Shown: positions 46,325 through 58,130 of the stretch, in pieces | Position numbering within the stretch: position 1 is the first letter of the stretch | Layout: each line of letters starts with the position of its first letter | NCBI GenBank assembly: GCA_015680685.1 | Contig: MNCI01013895.1 | Coordinates: 1,584,316 to 1,648,315 of the forward strand | DNA from: Gnetum montanum | Lineage: Eukaryota > Streptophyta > Gnetopsida > Gnetales > Gnetaceae | DNA: 64,000 nucleotides | Direction: 5' to 3' | Position numbers and translations under genes: made by a program | The notes under the pieces: generated by a model | Seen by the model: the letters and a program-made list of their open reading frames with translations, nothing else | Told to the model about the DNA's origin: nothing | The model's database searches: none

Positions 46325-47160
46325 ACAAAGGAAATTGTAGTGAGATCAGATAAGGAAACATGAGAGCAAATCCAGCGGAGAAATAACATGGCTTGTTAAC
46401 CATGTGAATGCCATGGCTACGTCCCCTATATTCGAGACATTCAGAAATTTGTGAGATCTGGAATCTGTTTGCTGTTGGGTTCCAAAGTTCCTTTTAATGG
46501 TGGCACAATTGCGGTTTTATAGATGCTCCTCGCTTTGCGATTTTGTGGTTTTTCGTGACATGATGGAAAATAGCCGTACTAGAGATGTGGACTGTCACAG
46601 ATCTGCCACCTCTGGTAGCCAAATTCCTGCACTTTATCCGTGAATGATTTTTAATATGTTTTCTATCTTTTGCGTCCAATGAAAAATGGCCGCACATAGC
46701 ACTGCTGTCGTAATTTCCAACCATAGAGGTTTGCTCAAGTTGTAGGCCATGATTGATCTTGTTTGCATTTTTGGAGAGACTGGAGACATGATTAATGTTT
46801 TCTTGCAGAATGTAGCTATAAATGCCGATTCACTGCGAGACCTCCATGTGTGCTCTGCGTTCACTGAATTTCCCCCAATCTTTCTCAAGGATAAAGAATC
46901 AAGCATTGCGGAATGGCAGGATGGTCATTATTCATGTTTTAACTTAAAGCCTTCAATGATTTCCTTTACATTATTATTCCTGCAAGCAGCATCGTACTCT
47001 TCTAACAAAACTTATTAGCACTGTTGCTACCGTAAATTCTCATCATTTGATCTATCACATTTTGCCAGTGTTTAATTCAAATGTCTGGTTCCATTCCAAA
47101 TTGTTTCCCTGCTCAGATGCAACCTATTCCATGAAATGGCCAAAATGTGTCAACACATCA

Positions 47161-47366
47161 TTAGATCCCTTATTATTGTGATCCCTACCTTGGCTATCTC
47201 TCTTTCTTAAACCTAGTTTATGAATAGTTGATTGCAAGGTCAAGTTCACATCCTCACCATCAATAACAAGGGGTGGAGAATCTTCATGTTGAAAACCTTC
47301 CAAGGGAGNGCATTCTTGTGGGACCGGTGGTTTGATATCTTTAAGCTTGCAAGAAGAAGAAGACAT
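47161..47366 (-). pseudogene. gag of element 2, start and upstream part
   Basis: ATG at 47366 opens MSSSSCKLKD... and runs to PQEC, where a single N (47309) joins it to text that in element 1 lies about 320 bases further on (EGFQHEDSPPLVIDGED...). The missing piece is probably an assembly collapse. The frame ends at the insert boundary. Confidence 0.68.
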
Positions 47367-47500
47367 TTTGTAAAACAAAATGAAATTGTTAGTGTGCTTT
47401 TATAATTTATGTATAGTGGGAATGTTATTGATCCCTAGATTCATACAATGATATTAGTGGTATCCACTTAGACCTAAATAGCACATGTTCCACAAACAAA

Positions 47501-47519
47501 GTCCTCGGCAACAGCACCA
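47501..47519 (-). promoter_or_regulatory. Primer binding site of element 2, tRNA-Asp type
   Basis: The minus strand TGGTGCTGTTGCCGAGGAC follows the 5' LTR after one base. It differs from the tRNA-Asp complement by transitions only. Confidence 0.75.
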
Positions 47520-47520
47520 A

Positions 47521-48494
47521 TGGTGAGTGACAAGGTACCCCTATGCCCAAACATATGAATCACGAAGCATTCATGTGCAACTTAATTGAATTTTGCAAAC
47601 TTTATCGTTTCCAGTGCACTAGTACTTTAGGAAGTGAATCTAACTGTAAGGTTAATCATTGTCCTCCCAATTACACTTGTGAGGTACATTGGTATGGTTA
47701 AGTGTAACTGAGGCNAACCTTACAGTTAGATTCACTTCCTAAAGTACTAGTGCACTGGAAACGATAAAGTCTGCAAAATTCAATTAAGTTGCACATGAAT
47801 GCTTCGTGATTCGTATGTTTGGGCATAGGGGTACCTTGTCACTCACCATTGGTGCTGTTGCCGAGGACTTTGTTTGTGGAACGTGTGCTATTTAGGTCTA
47901 AGTGGATACCACTAATATCGTTGTATGAATCTAGGGATCAATAACATTCCCACTATACATAAATTATANGTACGCTACTGGGTGTACCAAGCAATAACAA
48001 TGTTGGGATTACCAAGTGAATATGTGTTACACTCGAAGTGGTCATACTTATCTGTGTAATCTACCTCGCTTAATTGTCTCATGAACGTAATAATTGGGAA
48101 GTATTTAATAATTAATGGAAAACATTTATTAAATAATTGAGAATAGTAAATGCATACATAAAATAGCTAATTTATCCAAATTACTGCAAGGTTTATCAGA
48201 AAGCTCATCTTTATTGATACACACACTGTTGTGCTCAAGTACAACAATGCTTGAATAAAGATCTGTACACTTAATGACTTCCACTGTGGGCACTTAGGGA
48301 AAAAAATTTCCAACTTTCAAATGGAAAAAATGCAAGAGCTTCACTATTACTAAAATCTAGATTGCCATAAATGCAACTGGTAGGCATGTATTTATAGGTG
48401 ATAGACAGAAATTGCGTCGACGGGGCCTTGTCGACGCAGGGCGAGATGCATTGACGAGGCCTCATCGATGTAGCCAACCAATGATGACTCATCA
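47521..48494 (-). repeat. 5' LTR of element 2, middle misassembled
   Basis: The ends TGGTGAGT and GACTCATCA and the U3 motifs (48418-48480) fit the family. Between 47715 and 47970 the true LTR text (about 180 bp in the partner LTR) is replaced by an inverted copy of 47401-47653, bounded by single Ns. Confidence 0.82.
47716..47969 (+). other. Inverted duplicate of 47401-47653, probable gap-fill artefact
   Basis: The segment is almost exactly the reverse complement of the neighbouring sequence and begins and ends at single Ns (47715, 47970). It appears inside an LTR at a point where all other family copies have different text. Confidence 0.85.
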
Positions 48495-48620
48495 ATAATG
48501 GTTGCGGCTATTCTACTAATTCCTTAACTTGAATGCATGTTTTAGGGTCCCCATTTTTCTCTCTTTAGTCCTTGGATCATGAATAATTGAGACAAGTTGT
48601 AACACATATATTGAAATCTT
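48495..48620 (-). pseudogene. ORF3 C-terminal remnant beyond element 2
   Basis: The plus-strand text ('ggttgcggctattctacta', 'ggatcatgaataattgagac') parallels the C-terminal ORF3 fragment at 30270-30370. It is the far side of the older element into which element 2 inserted. Confidence 0.45.
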
Positions 48621-50279
48621 ACTCACATGTGGTATGAAATTGAATAGTGCATATATTAAGAAGCAAATAATTTAGGTCAAGGCAATGTATTCTTAAGTTT
48701 TCTATTCATGTTGGTATTGAGGGGATCATGGTTAGAAATAGCAATGCCAACATAATGGTCTTATTAAATATTAAAATATAATTATCTAAAGTGTAAAAAG
48801 GATTGGATCATCTACAAGATGAATTTTCAATAGAGATCTAGATGACTCTAGAAATATCCAAGTTAAATCTAAAATAAAGTTTGAAAGCTTCATGTAAGCA
48901 AAAGAAGAACCAATGATTGTTTAAGTAAAGCTAGAGAAGAGTTGGGTTACCCATTAAATATCTCAAGATAGACTTAGAAATAGCTTGCTTGTTGTGCCAG
49001 AAATCACATGTATTTATTGAGATGATATTAATAAAATTGCATTGCTAGTTTGACAAGCACTTGGGAGTCACTTTATTTTCCATTTATTTTTGTCACAATG
49101 CCTTTTGAATTTTGGTTAAATGTTTATGCTTTGTTGTACTAATGGTTCTCTTTGTTTTATTTTAACAGTAACAAACATTGACTCTAGGTGATGATCTTCT
49201 TTGTATCTCATCTTACATAATCTTAAATCTAGTGTCTTTCATGCATACATAAAATCCTGAATTAGTTATTCATTATTTCTTGTTTCCCATTTCTAATTGA
49301 TTTAGGGATTATTCTTAGGAAGGATGAATTCTTCCATAAAATAAGAATAGAAGAGAAAAACTCATGATAAAAGGAACCAAATGATAGAGACAAAAGGCAG
49401 ATGAAAAATTGGGCATACAACATAAGTCATTTTCTTCATTTTTTATCCACCACAATATGAAAGAACCAGTAAACCCTTGAATCAAATGTCCGTTATACAA
49501 AATCTATATCATCTAATTTAACATGTAATAAGTGGGCAAAAAAGTAATTTCACTGATGAAATTGTTTATAAAAAAATACAATGCATTACTATATTCTACC
49601 ACATGTACATGTCACTTACTTTTCATGTTTGAAACCTTAAGGACATTTAATCCAATAAACCCTTGAATTAAGTGTGTTCCTTATACAAAATCTATATCCT
49701 CTAATATTCAACATGCAATATGTGGGTAAAAAAAGAATTTCATTACTAAAATTAACTATAAAAAATATAAATTATGACCCTTTTTACCGCACTCATTCTC
49801 ACTTTTCGTGTTTGAAACTTTAAGGACATTTAATTAGAGAGGGTAGTTAAAGAAATGAATCTTGAAATGCAATTGTAAAGTGAAATGTATAGACGAAAGT
49901 AACCATATTGTTGCATTCAAAGAGAGAACCTTAATTAACTTGATGAAAAACAAAGCAAGTTAGCTTCATGACTTGCAATTTTACACTTGTTTATCTTAGT
50001 TACATGGAGAAGAATTAATACTAAGATCTTTATACACTTGAAAAAAGTAGTGTTGTTTCCTTTAACTTGAAATAAAGTAGCATCTTCTCTTCCAACAAAT
50101 ACAATGAAGATGATTATATTTACTCCATGTCACAAAAATTTATTATATATCTCACTTTCTTTAATATTTTTATGTATGGATACTCATATCTTCTAAATCT
50201 TGGATAAATTTTTAATCTCTAAACAAAATCTTACATATATTTCCTTATACTTGCAAACCAAGTATATATTTTTTATTGT
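48621..50279. other. AT-rich DNA with a 185-bp tandem duplication
   Basis: I see no gene. Two diverged tandem copies, starting at 49472 and 49657, share 'aaacccttgaat' and 'atacaaaatctatatc'. The unit is about 185 bp. Confidence 0.6.
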
Positions 50280-51182
50280 TGATGAGTGGCGAGGTACCCC
50301 TACACTCAACCATACGAAACGAGCGTAGCACGCGTGATCTGGTCGAACTCTGCAGACTAAGTGCCTACACACCCTATGGAACACTTGGGGTTAATCATTC
50401 ATTGTCTTCCCAGACTTACTTGTAGTTGTCACGGTGTATGGTTAAGTAAGTCCGAGGTATATGATTTTTATAGTCTTTTATGTTTCTCTCTTATGCTATC
50501 GAGGTGAAGGGTTGAGAAACTAACTAACTCTAACTAATGACTAAGTCTAAATTAACTAGCGTCAGCATCCATTCCCACTTACCGTACACACCCTAAACTA
50601 TGCAACTGCGGCTACCAAACGCTAATCGTTACTGGGATCACCATGCGTAATGCACATGCTCGAAGTGGTCCTACTGAGTCACTTAACCAGCCTAAGCGTA
50701 ATGAGCATCCGTTCCTTGACTTGTCGTACACATCCTTAGATGCTCGTAATCAAGTTGTACTCATTCCACATTCTAGGAGTTGAGGGTAAGAGAATCTAAT
50801 CGCGATGAGCAGTTGATTCCTTGATTAGCCGTACACATCCATAAATGCTCGTAATCAAGTCGTACTCATGCCGCGCTACTGCAGGGTAATAAATAACAAG
50901 TAAGAAATAATAGGTAATAAATCCTATTCCATGCGCTACAAGGTTTATCCACAAAGCTCGAATAAAGATCCGTTCACTTGGGGACTCCTATTGCGGGCAC
51001 ATGGAAAATATTCTATCTCTGGAGTGATCAATCTGCCAGATTTTCCCTACTTCTAGCCTAGGATGGAAAATAAGGGGAGTGCCACCTCTTATTTATAGAT
51101 TTGGCGGCGGACCGCGATATCGTGTACGCGACATCGCAGGGGAAGACGCGATATCGTGGCTCATGCGAATCACGTCTCATCA
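50280..51182 (-). mobile_element. Solo LTR with perfect 5-bp target duplication ATTGT
   Basis: The 903-bp TGATGAGTGG...GTCTCATCA sequence is flanked by ATTGT at 50275-50279 and 51183-51187. A minus-strand TATA box (CTATAAATAAG) is near 51087-51097. Its U3 carries CGCGATATCG motifs (51115-51157) instead of the GGCCTCGTCGAC motifs. It is noticeably more GC-rich than elements 1 and 2, which suggests less C-to-T decay and a more recent insertion. Confidence 0.92.
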
Positions 51183-53443
51183 ATTGTTTATCCTTTTATC
51201 ATTACCCTCAACTTTAAATACAGCCACAAATTTCCTTAGTAACACCTTTGCTTAATGGGCTTTTATAGTCTTTATAAAGAAAAGGTTGACCAATTCATAA
51301 TGATCTTCTTACCCTTAATTATTATCTCAATTGCATGGATCAACATTAACACATAAGATCTTTTCATCATTTTATCTCAATTACATGCTAAGCATTAACA
51401 CTAGGATCTTTTTACATATAAGAAAAAGAAGTAGGTTTAGGACTACTTCTCCATTGTTTTTCTATATTTTAAATAAATTAGCCTCTTCTCTTCTAACAGA
51501 TGCATTGAAGATTACTATCCTTATTCTATCCCACCAAAATTCACCAAACATATGACTTTCTTGAATCTTTTCATCTATTGGTATTCATATCTCCCAAATC
51601 TTGGATAACTTTTAAATCTCTAAATAAAATCTTGGATATCTTTCTTTATGCTTACAAACCAAGTGTGCCTTTTCTATTATTTTCCTTAACTTTAAATAAA
51701 GCCATAACTTTCCTTCACAAGGACTTTGCTACTTTGCTCATCTATAGATGTTGTCATATTACTTTCATACAAAAACATTTTCTCTTCTAATAAGTTCATT
51801 GCAAATGAGGTTTCTTAATCTATGCTATCACCAAATGTTACCAAACTTCTCAAATTTCTTTAATCATTTCATCTATGGGTGATACCACCAAACCTCTCTT
51901 AGTAAAACTTCCCCAAGCTTCTTTTATTAAAGGACTTATTAGTTGGATCTTTTCCTATCACGCCCATACCTTATAAATCTAGGATATCTTTATTTGTGCC
52001 TTTATCTCCCGAACCTTGGATATCCTTCTTTATGCTTACAAACCAAGTAGATTGTCTCTATTGGTTGTCCTTAAAGCCACCTCCTTGCTTCCTCACTTTT
52101 TTGAATAACTACTTTCTTCAATCTTGGCATCTATACATGTTACTACCAAATTTTCCCAAGTTATTTTCCACGGTATGAGATCTATAAATTGATCTTTACC
52201 AATGACACTCAACACTATCATGAAACTCCCTAGATTTATTTCCTATGTACCACCAAACTTTCCAATGTTATTTCCCATAATCAGAGAGTTATCAATTCAT
52301 CTTTATGTGTGACAACTAACATTTACCTTAGCATTCTTATCCCTACCTCATGCTTCTTTGGTAGATCACCATTCCCCTCCATAAAAGATAACATCTCCAC
52401 CACATACTTATTTGGTAGATCAACATTTCACATCATAAAAGATAGAAGTTGTGTAAAACTTTCCCATCACCTTAACTATGATTCTTATTATGGAAATCCC
52501 AAAATACACTACTCATTTCTAACAATTTCAAATATCCTGCTTTGTTTCTATTTATCTTGTTTGTACAACATCAAAACATGTTAATTATCCTAGCTCTCAA
52601 TTTCTTCTAATTTCTTCTAAGATAGATTCACAATATGTGTTAATAATTATAACTAGATAATGCAACTTCTTTTGCTATGACTATAACTTTATCATAATGT
52701 CACAACTTCAAATTATGGGATGTGAAGATAACTATATAGAAGTTGTGTTTAAAAAGAAAGTTAGAAAAGAAAAACCAAATTCCATTGTGTAGATCTCATT
52801 CTCTTGATTGTCTTATATTGTTTTCGATTTGAAGTATCTATGCCTTTGATCTTTTCAGCTTAGAAGATTGGTAGATGGACAAAGACCTTATTTTTTTTCA
52901 AGTGATTGTACCGAGGTTTAAACTTATATATTTCTAAGTTAAAAAAACAAACTCCTTACATTACTTTAAATAATGATTGCTTCTTAACAACACAATTTAC
53001 CGGTAAATTTTGAAGTTGTGAAGAGTGCTTAACGACCTTTTGCAACATGTTTAAAAAGGGTAATCAGTGCATTGTTCAAACAAATTGCACTGTTCATGAA
53101 ATTTACAAGAATATAGGTGGATACATCATGAACACTAGTTTTCAGGACAGCTTTTGTTTGTGGGAATGTACACTAAAAGGGCCCACGTGAAAGGAAACGT
53201 GACCATGTTTAAAATTTTCTTAAACAGTTTCACTACAAATGAATATGGTTGGCTTGGCTAACAACAGACAGCAAATGCCGCAGAGAGCTACAATTTGCTG
53301 GACAAAAAGCTGGAATTATTGCATTCTCTGTACATGTATAGCTGAGGCGGTGTACATGGAATCATAATTCTGCATTTGAAAAAGTTCGCATCTTGGTAAA
53401 TGTTACATCTTAGAAATCTTATCATGGAATACAAATCTTGGCA
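51183..53443. other. AT-rich DNA duplicated at 56420-58130
   Basis: No gene is recognised. Blocks such as 'ccctcaactttaa', 'gcttacaaaccaagt' and 'gcactgttcatgaaatt...aagaa.ataggtg.atacatcatg' recur in the same order at 56420-58130, and they are strongest at 53030-53215 against 57780-57955. This looks like an old segmental duplication. Confidence 0.6.
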
Positions 53444-53699
53444 ATGATCATGTACATGTATAGTTGAAAATCTTACTGAAGAAAGTTTGGCAAATTCTCT
53501 CTCAATAATAATATGGATTTCCCTTCTTGAAAAATAAAGCTAATTTTGTAGCGTACCGAAATTATATGGAATAAATGACTTGTAAATGATCATGCATACT
53601 TGTCGAGAATCTTACCAAAGAAACTCCAGCGAAATTCTCTATCCTACACAAGGTGGAAGAATTTCCCTAGTGGTAAATAAAGGTAATTTTGCAATGTAC
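53444..53699. repeat. Tandem duplication, unit about 142 bp
   Basis: Copy 1 (53444-53555) and copy 2 (53586-53699) both start with atgatcatg and end with taattttg.a.cgtac or a near form, with moderate divergence between. Confidence 0.7.
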
Positions 53700-54171
53700 T
53701 TAATTCTACTTTATTCCAGATCTTCAAGTTAGATATTCAGAGTCACAAATATGTTCAATTCAAACGAATTCCATTTGGCCAGATAATAAATGTCTTTTAT
53801 TCCCTACAGCTATTCTGAACATTCATGTCATGAATGTGATTTTAAAAAATTTGTTATTTTTGTCTTTTTAAATTTATGATTTCCCTCCAGATTTAAGGGA
53901 AATTCAATGCAAATCTATTGAAGAAAGAAAAAAACAAAGGTGAGAGAAAAGATATAACAAAATGTTTTAAGAAATGGTATGAATTCGTGAGTTAACAATG
54001 AGTTACCATCCAAAAAACATGAGATAAAGAATAAAATAAAATATTTTAAGAAAGGAGATGAATTAGAATAAAACAAAACATTGAAGTAGATGAATTAGAT
54101 GATGGTGTTTGTTGTTAAATCGTGAGTTAACAATGAATCAACAAAGATAAAGAATAAAATATATATATTTT

Positions 54172-54457
54172 NNNNNNNNNNNNNNNNNNNNNNNNNNNNN
54201 NNNNNNNNNNNNNNNNNNNNNNNNNNNNNNNNNNNNNNNNNNNNNNNNNNNNNNNNNNNNNNNNNNNNNNNNNNNNNNNNNNNNNNNNNNNNNNNNNNNN
54301 NNNNNNNNNNNNNNNNNNNNNNNNNNNNNNNNNNNNNNNNNNNNNNNNNNNNNNNNNNNNNNNNNNNNNNNNNNNNNNNNNNNNNNNNNNNNNNNNNNNN
54401 NNNNNNNNNNNNNNNNNNNNNNNNNNNNNNNNNNNNNNNNNNNNNNNNNNNNNNNNN
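54172..54457. other. Assembly gap (286 N)
   Basis: A run of 286 unknown bases in AT-rich DNA. Apparent reading frames across it are meaningless. Confidence 0.99.
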
Positions 54458-54744
54458 AATATGGGTTGGTTTTGTGTATGTTTCCCCACCTTCTAGTATC
54501 AAGGAAAAGAGGTTTTGATGATAAAGATGCATGCATGCCTTCTCAACTTCTATGAATGTTAGTAATCAAGGAGGCTTAAAATATTATAGGAGCTAGTTCA
54601 ATTGCATGATGTATATACATCTAACAACTAAGTTTGAGATCTAAAAGATATTTTATTAAGAAGTCTATATCTTACTTAGCATAAGATTAATAACAAGCGA
54701 TAAGATGAATATCTTCTACCAATGATTCCACTTTCTTGCTTTGA

Positions 54745-55240
54745 AATAGGTATTATGTCACCTTTTGCTATTTTGAGTTGAAATATAGATGTGGAAAAGT
54801 GATGTAAATTTTGTTAGATTATGACCTCTTCTCCTTACTAACAATTAATTGTCTTCACTTATTTTTTTAATGTTTCAATTGAAAGGTTGTACACCTATGT
54901 GGATAGTCCTAAAATTAAAAATTTTTTCTCTTCATTTTTGTAATGATGTTTACTCTTTATCAAGCTTGTGATGTATTATGAATTTTCTTTATTCATCATA
55001 TTAGTATTATGTCATAACTTTATATCTCTAATCCTTTTGCTATTTTAAGTTCAAGTATAGATGTTGAAAAGTGATGTAAATTTTGTTAAGATTAGGACCT
55101 TTTATCCTTACTAATAATTAATTGTCTTCACTTATTTTTTTCAAAGTTTTAAGTGAAAAGTTGTACATTTGAGTAGACAATACTAAAATTGGAAAGTTTT
55201 TTCTTTCCATGTTTTTTAATGATGTCTACTCATTGTCAAA
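54745..55240. repeat. Tandem duplication, unit about 270 bp
   Basis: Both copies carry 'aaaagtgatgtaaattttgtta' (shared core 20 bases) and 'aattaattgtcttcacttat' (about 54795-54860 and 55067-55136). Divergence is moderate, and no reading frame is conserved. Confidence 0.7.
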
Positions 55241-55788
55241 ATTTTCTTTGTTCATTATTTATACTTTTTTAGAGTTCAACACAACCCGCTACCCAAAAAA
55301 TAACCATCCTAAATGTGCCTGTGTAAGATATATAGTGCAATGGAGTGTTTTTTATGAAAAAAAAATTTATTAAGATTTTATGACATTCCAAGTCCAATGA
55401 ACACCGACATTAATAACTTTGATGTTTAATGAAGTTCCTCAATATTTTTAGAACATTTATAACAATTATTTAATTGAGAAATCTCGCCTCATATTCATTA
55501 TAAGGTTATAATATTAACTATGTTTCATTGTTGTTGATTGGTTTTTGGTTCTTCTTTAACCAAAGAAAGTTAATTTATAAATTTATTTTTTCCAAATTTA
55601 TTTGGAAGAGAAAATTCATTTATAAAACCATTTTCAACATGTATAGTTTACGTAATTAAAATTACTTAACGGCATCACAACTGATTGGCGGCATGCACAC
55701 TGTCTGATTAAGCAAAGAAAGCTAAAGCTAATCTATAAATTTATTTGGAAGAGAAAATTCATTTATGAACCATTTTCAAAATTTCTTG

Positions 55789-55861
55789 CACGCCCGGTGG
55801 GACTCGAACCCACAATCGCCTGATTAGAAGTCAGGCGCCTTATCCATTAGGCCACGAGCGC
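55789..55861 (-). tRNA. tRNA-Arg (anticodon UCU)
   Basis: On the minus strand a complete 73-nt cloverleaf can be folded by eye: acceptor GCGCTCG pairing with CGGGCGT plus discriminator G, D-arm with GGATAA-type loop, anticodon stem CCTGA/TCAGG around loop CTTCTAA, and T-arm GTGGG-TTCGAGT-CCCAC. The anticodon TCT lies at 55826-55828 (complement AGA) and reads arginine codons AGA and AGG. There is no intron. The boxes TGGCCTAATGG (A) and GGTTCGAGTCC (B) are intact. A short T-run follows on the minus strand. It looks functional. Confidence 0.95.
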
Positions 55862-56295
55862 GGTTTGTAATTTGTAACTTTATTAACTTTCTTATCTCTA
55901 TATAGAAAGACTTATCACGTTAACACAGATTCCCTGTGTCACAAAATTTGCAGAATTTTCTGCCTGTGTCTTTTTCTTGCATGTTCTGAACAGGGTATGT
56001 AATTTGGCTCTTAATTTTGATACTATAGGTCCAATAATTTTGTTACCATGCGTCCAACATAACCAGGAAGAACTCACTTTATTTATATGGTTCTTTTTTA
56101 CTGGAAATCATAATTTGAAATTGCACTTTTTGCGGAGACTTGGAGAATATGATTGGTTTGTATGTATCTGGATTGCTATGATAAAATTGTGGAATTTTAC
56201 TCCATCTATTTTCTCTTGCATGTTCTATACGGGTTAGGTAATTTTGCTCTTCATTTTGTTACTATGGGTTGTGTGGACAATCCAAAATCAATCCT

Positions 56296-56350
56296 ATAAT
56301 TTTGAACTTTCAAATCAAGAGCCTTACCACTAGGCTAAAGCCTAATTGTT
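56296..56350 (-). other. tRNA-like 5' half (possible SINE head)
   Basis: The minus strand contains TTTAGCCTAGTGGTAAGGCTC, a good pol III A-box and D-arm, followed by TTGATTTGAAAG. I see no matching B-box or T-arm, so it is not a tRNA gene. A tRNA-derived SINE remnant is possible. Confidence 0.3.
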
Positions 56351-56419
56351 AGACTCTTGATTTAGAAACTCATGAGTTATAAAGTTTTAATTAATTTGTT
56401 ATACCTTATGCACCACCTT

Positions 56420-58130
56420 CTTCCCAAAACACCCCACTTTTAGTAGGTTCCAACATAAAATAGGTTTAGGACCCTTAGTAAAACTTCATCAAACTTCTTT
56501 TAATAAGGGAGTGATTATTTGGATCCTTTTCAATGATAGCCATGTGATACTCATAACTCTTAAATTGTGGGATCTTTCTACAAACCAAGTAGGTTTTCTC
56601 TCTTGTTTATCCTTTTGTTATTGCCCTCAACTTTAAGTAAAGGCAACTCATTTTCTTACACCTTTCCTTAATCTTATCATTTAAAGATACAACCATATCT
56701 CTTTAATAAAGCAGCCTCTTCTCTGAGGTGCATTGAAGAAGATCCCCTTCCTTGATCTATATCACCAAACTTCTCACTTTCTTTAATCTTTTCATTTATG
56801 GTGCTACCATCAAACTTCTCTCCGTAAACTTCACTAAACTTCTTACAATAAGGGTTTATCATGTGGATCTTTTCCTATGACATTCATATTTCCTAAATTA
56901 AAGATATCTTTATTTCTATTATTTTTTCTCAAAGCAACCTCCTCTTCTCCTCCCTTGTAAAGTTATTTCCTGTAGCCATAACACTTAACATTTACTTTAG
57001 CATTTAAATCTCTACCTCCTAACATCTACTTTAACTTTTAAATCTCTACCTACACATCTACTTTAGCATTTAAATCTCTACTTCACACTTGCTAGTATAT
57101 CATAATTATACACCATAAAAGACAGTATTTCTCTTAAACTTTTTCTTTACCATGGCCATGATTAAGTATTGCACAGCATACCACTAGCTTCTCACAATTT
57201 GTCTATCTTGTTAATCCAAAATTAAAACATATCAATTATCCTACCACTTCCCTAGCTCTTTGTGGACAATTTGCTTGTTTTGCTAGGACTTTGACTTCAT
57301 CACGGGGTCAAAGCTTGAATCCTTATGTGTTTTAAGGGAATCCAATGATACATGTATAGAAGTTGTCTTTAGAAAGAAAGTTAGACAACAGAAGCCTAAT
57401 TCTATCCTGAAGGTCCTTGAAGTTTCTTGATTAACAATGAGTGCACTCCACATTTGAGATGAGAAAATACTTCAGTTTAAATTTTTGTTGTGGTACCGTG
57501 ATCTTTATGGTATTTGATTTGAAGCATCTGAGCATTTGATCTCCTCTCCATACAGCTAAATACCCATATTATGCCAGTGGTACCTACCAGCCACTGCTCT
57601 GATTCAACAGCATGTGTTATAACTTCTGACAGATGTTCAAACTCCATTTGTAATAGATCTAATCCACATGAAAAATGAAAAAGTTGACAGTTGTCTCAGT
57701 AAAAGAAGTCACATGCTAAAATTTAAGATTCTGGACAGTGGTTAGCACACCTGAAAAGTGCTGATAATTTCAGAGCATTTAAAAAGGTAAAGGTTAAGTG
57801 ATTCATTGTTTCAAAGAAAATGCACTGTTCATGAAATTCCCAAGAACATAGGTGAATACATCATGTACATCATGAACACTCGTTTTCCACAACTTTTATT
57901 TATTGAATTTGTGGTAATATACAGTAAAAGGGCCCATGTGAAAAGAGACGTAACAATGTTAAAAAATGTCCCATAAAATTTCGTTGCTTTGAATATTGGA
58001 GGCCAACAGCAGACAACAAATGCTGTAGACGGCCACAATGTCTGGACAAAAGCCAGAATTAGTTCATTGTTGATACCTGTGTAGGTCGGGCTCAGGCACA
58101 GTACAGGGAATCTCAATTCTGCAAAGTTGT
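56420..58130. repeat. Diverged copy of 51183-53340
   Basis: Shared phrases occur in the same order as in 51183-53340, ending with the block at 57780-58100 ('aaaagggccca.gtgaaa', 'ccacaatgtctggacaaaa'). Both copies are noncoding as far as I can see. Confidence 0.55.

Larger units (their letters stand above)
43737..47155. mobile_element. 3,419-bp insert with TG...CA ends, 5-bp duplication CATCA and captured gene fragments
   Basis: Comparison with the unbroken gag of element 1 places an insertion between CATCA (43732-43736) and CATCA (47156-47160). The insert starts TGTTGGCGACC and ends GTGTCAACA. The ends form a short imperfect inverted repeat (TGTTG...CAACA, extending with gaps for about 18 bases). 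Inside are a PPR-like fragment (45733-45894, plus), the first exon of a CHX-type antiporter (45920-46153, minus), a minus-strand TATA box near 44936 and a TTTC microsatellite. TG...CA plus a 5-bp duplication favours an LTR-type element, but I see no long terminal direct repeat. A solo LTR, an LTR element that lost internal order, or a TIR element with a 5-bp duplication all remain possible. Confidence 0.72.
32073..48494 (-). mobile_element. Element 2: second Athila-like Ty3/gypsy element with nested insert
   Basis: LTRs at 32073-32968 and 47521-48494 (minus orientation) bound the same gene order as element 1. The flanking 5-mers are GTAAT (32068-32072) and ATAAT (48495-48499), one transition apart, which supports these ends. 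The span is 16.4 kb, of which 3,419 bp is the insert at 43737-47155. The assembly has single-N joins at 47309, 47715 and 47970, so part of gag and part of the 5' LTR are missing or wrong. It is inserted into an older member of the same family. Confidence 0.88.

Noticed and set aside
46494-47018. Short open frames of 76-90 residues upstream of the CHX fragment
   Set aside because: They do not resemble known proteins, overlap on both strands and lie in likely promoter-flank DNA of the captured gene.
54095-54536. Long open frames across 54095-54536
   Set aside because: They consist almost wholly of unknown bases in the N gap.
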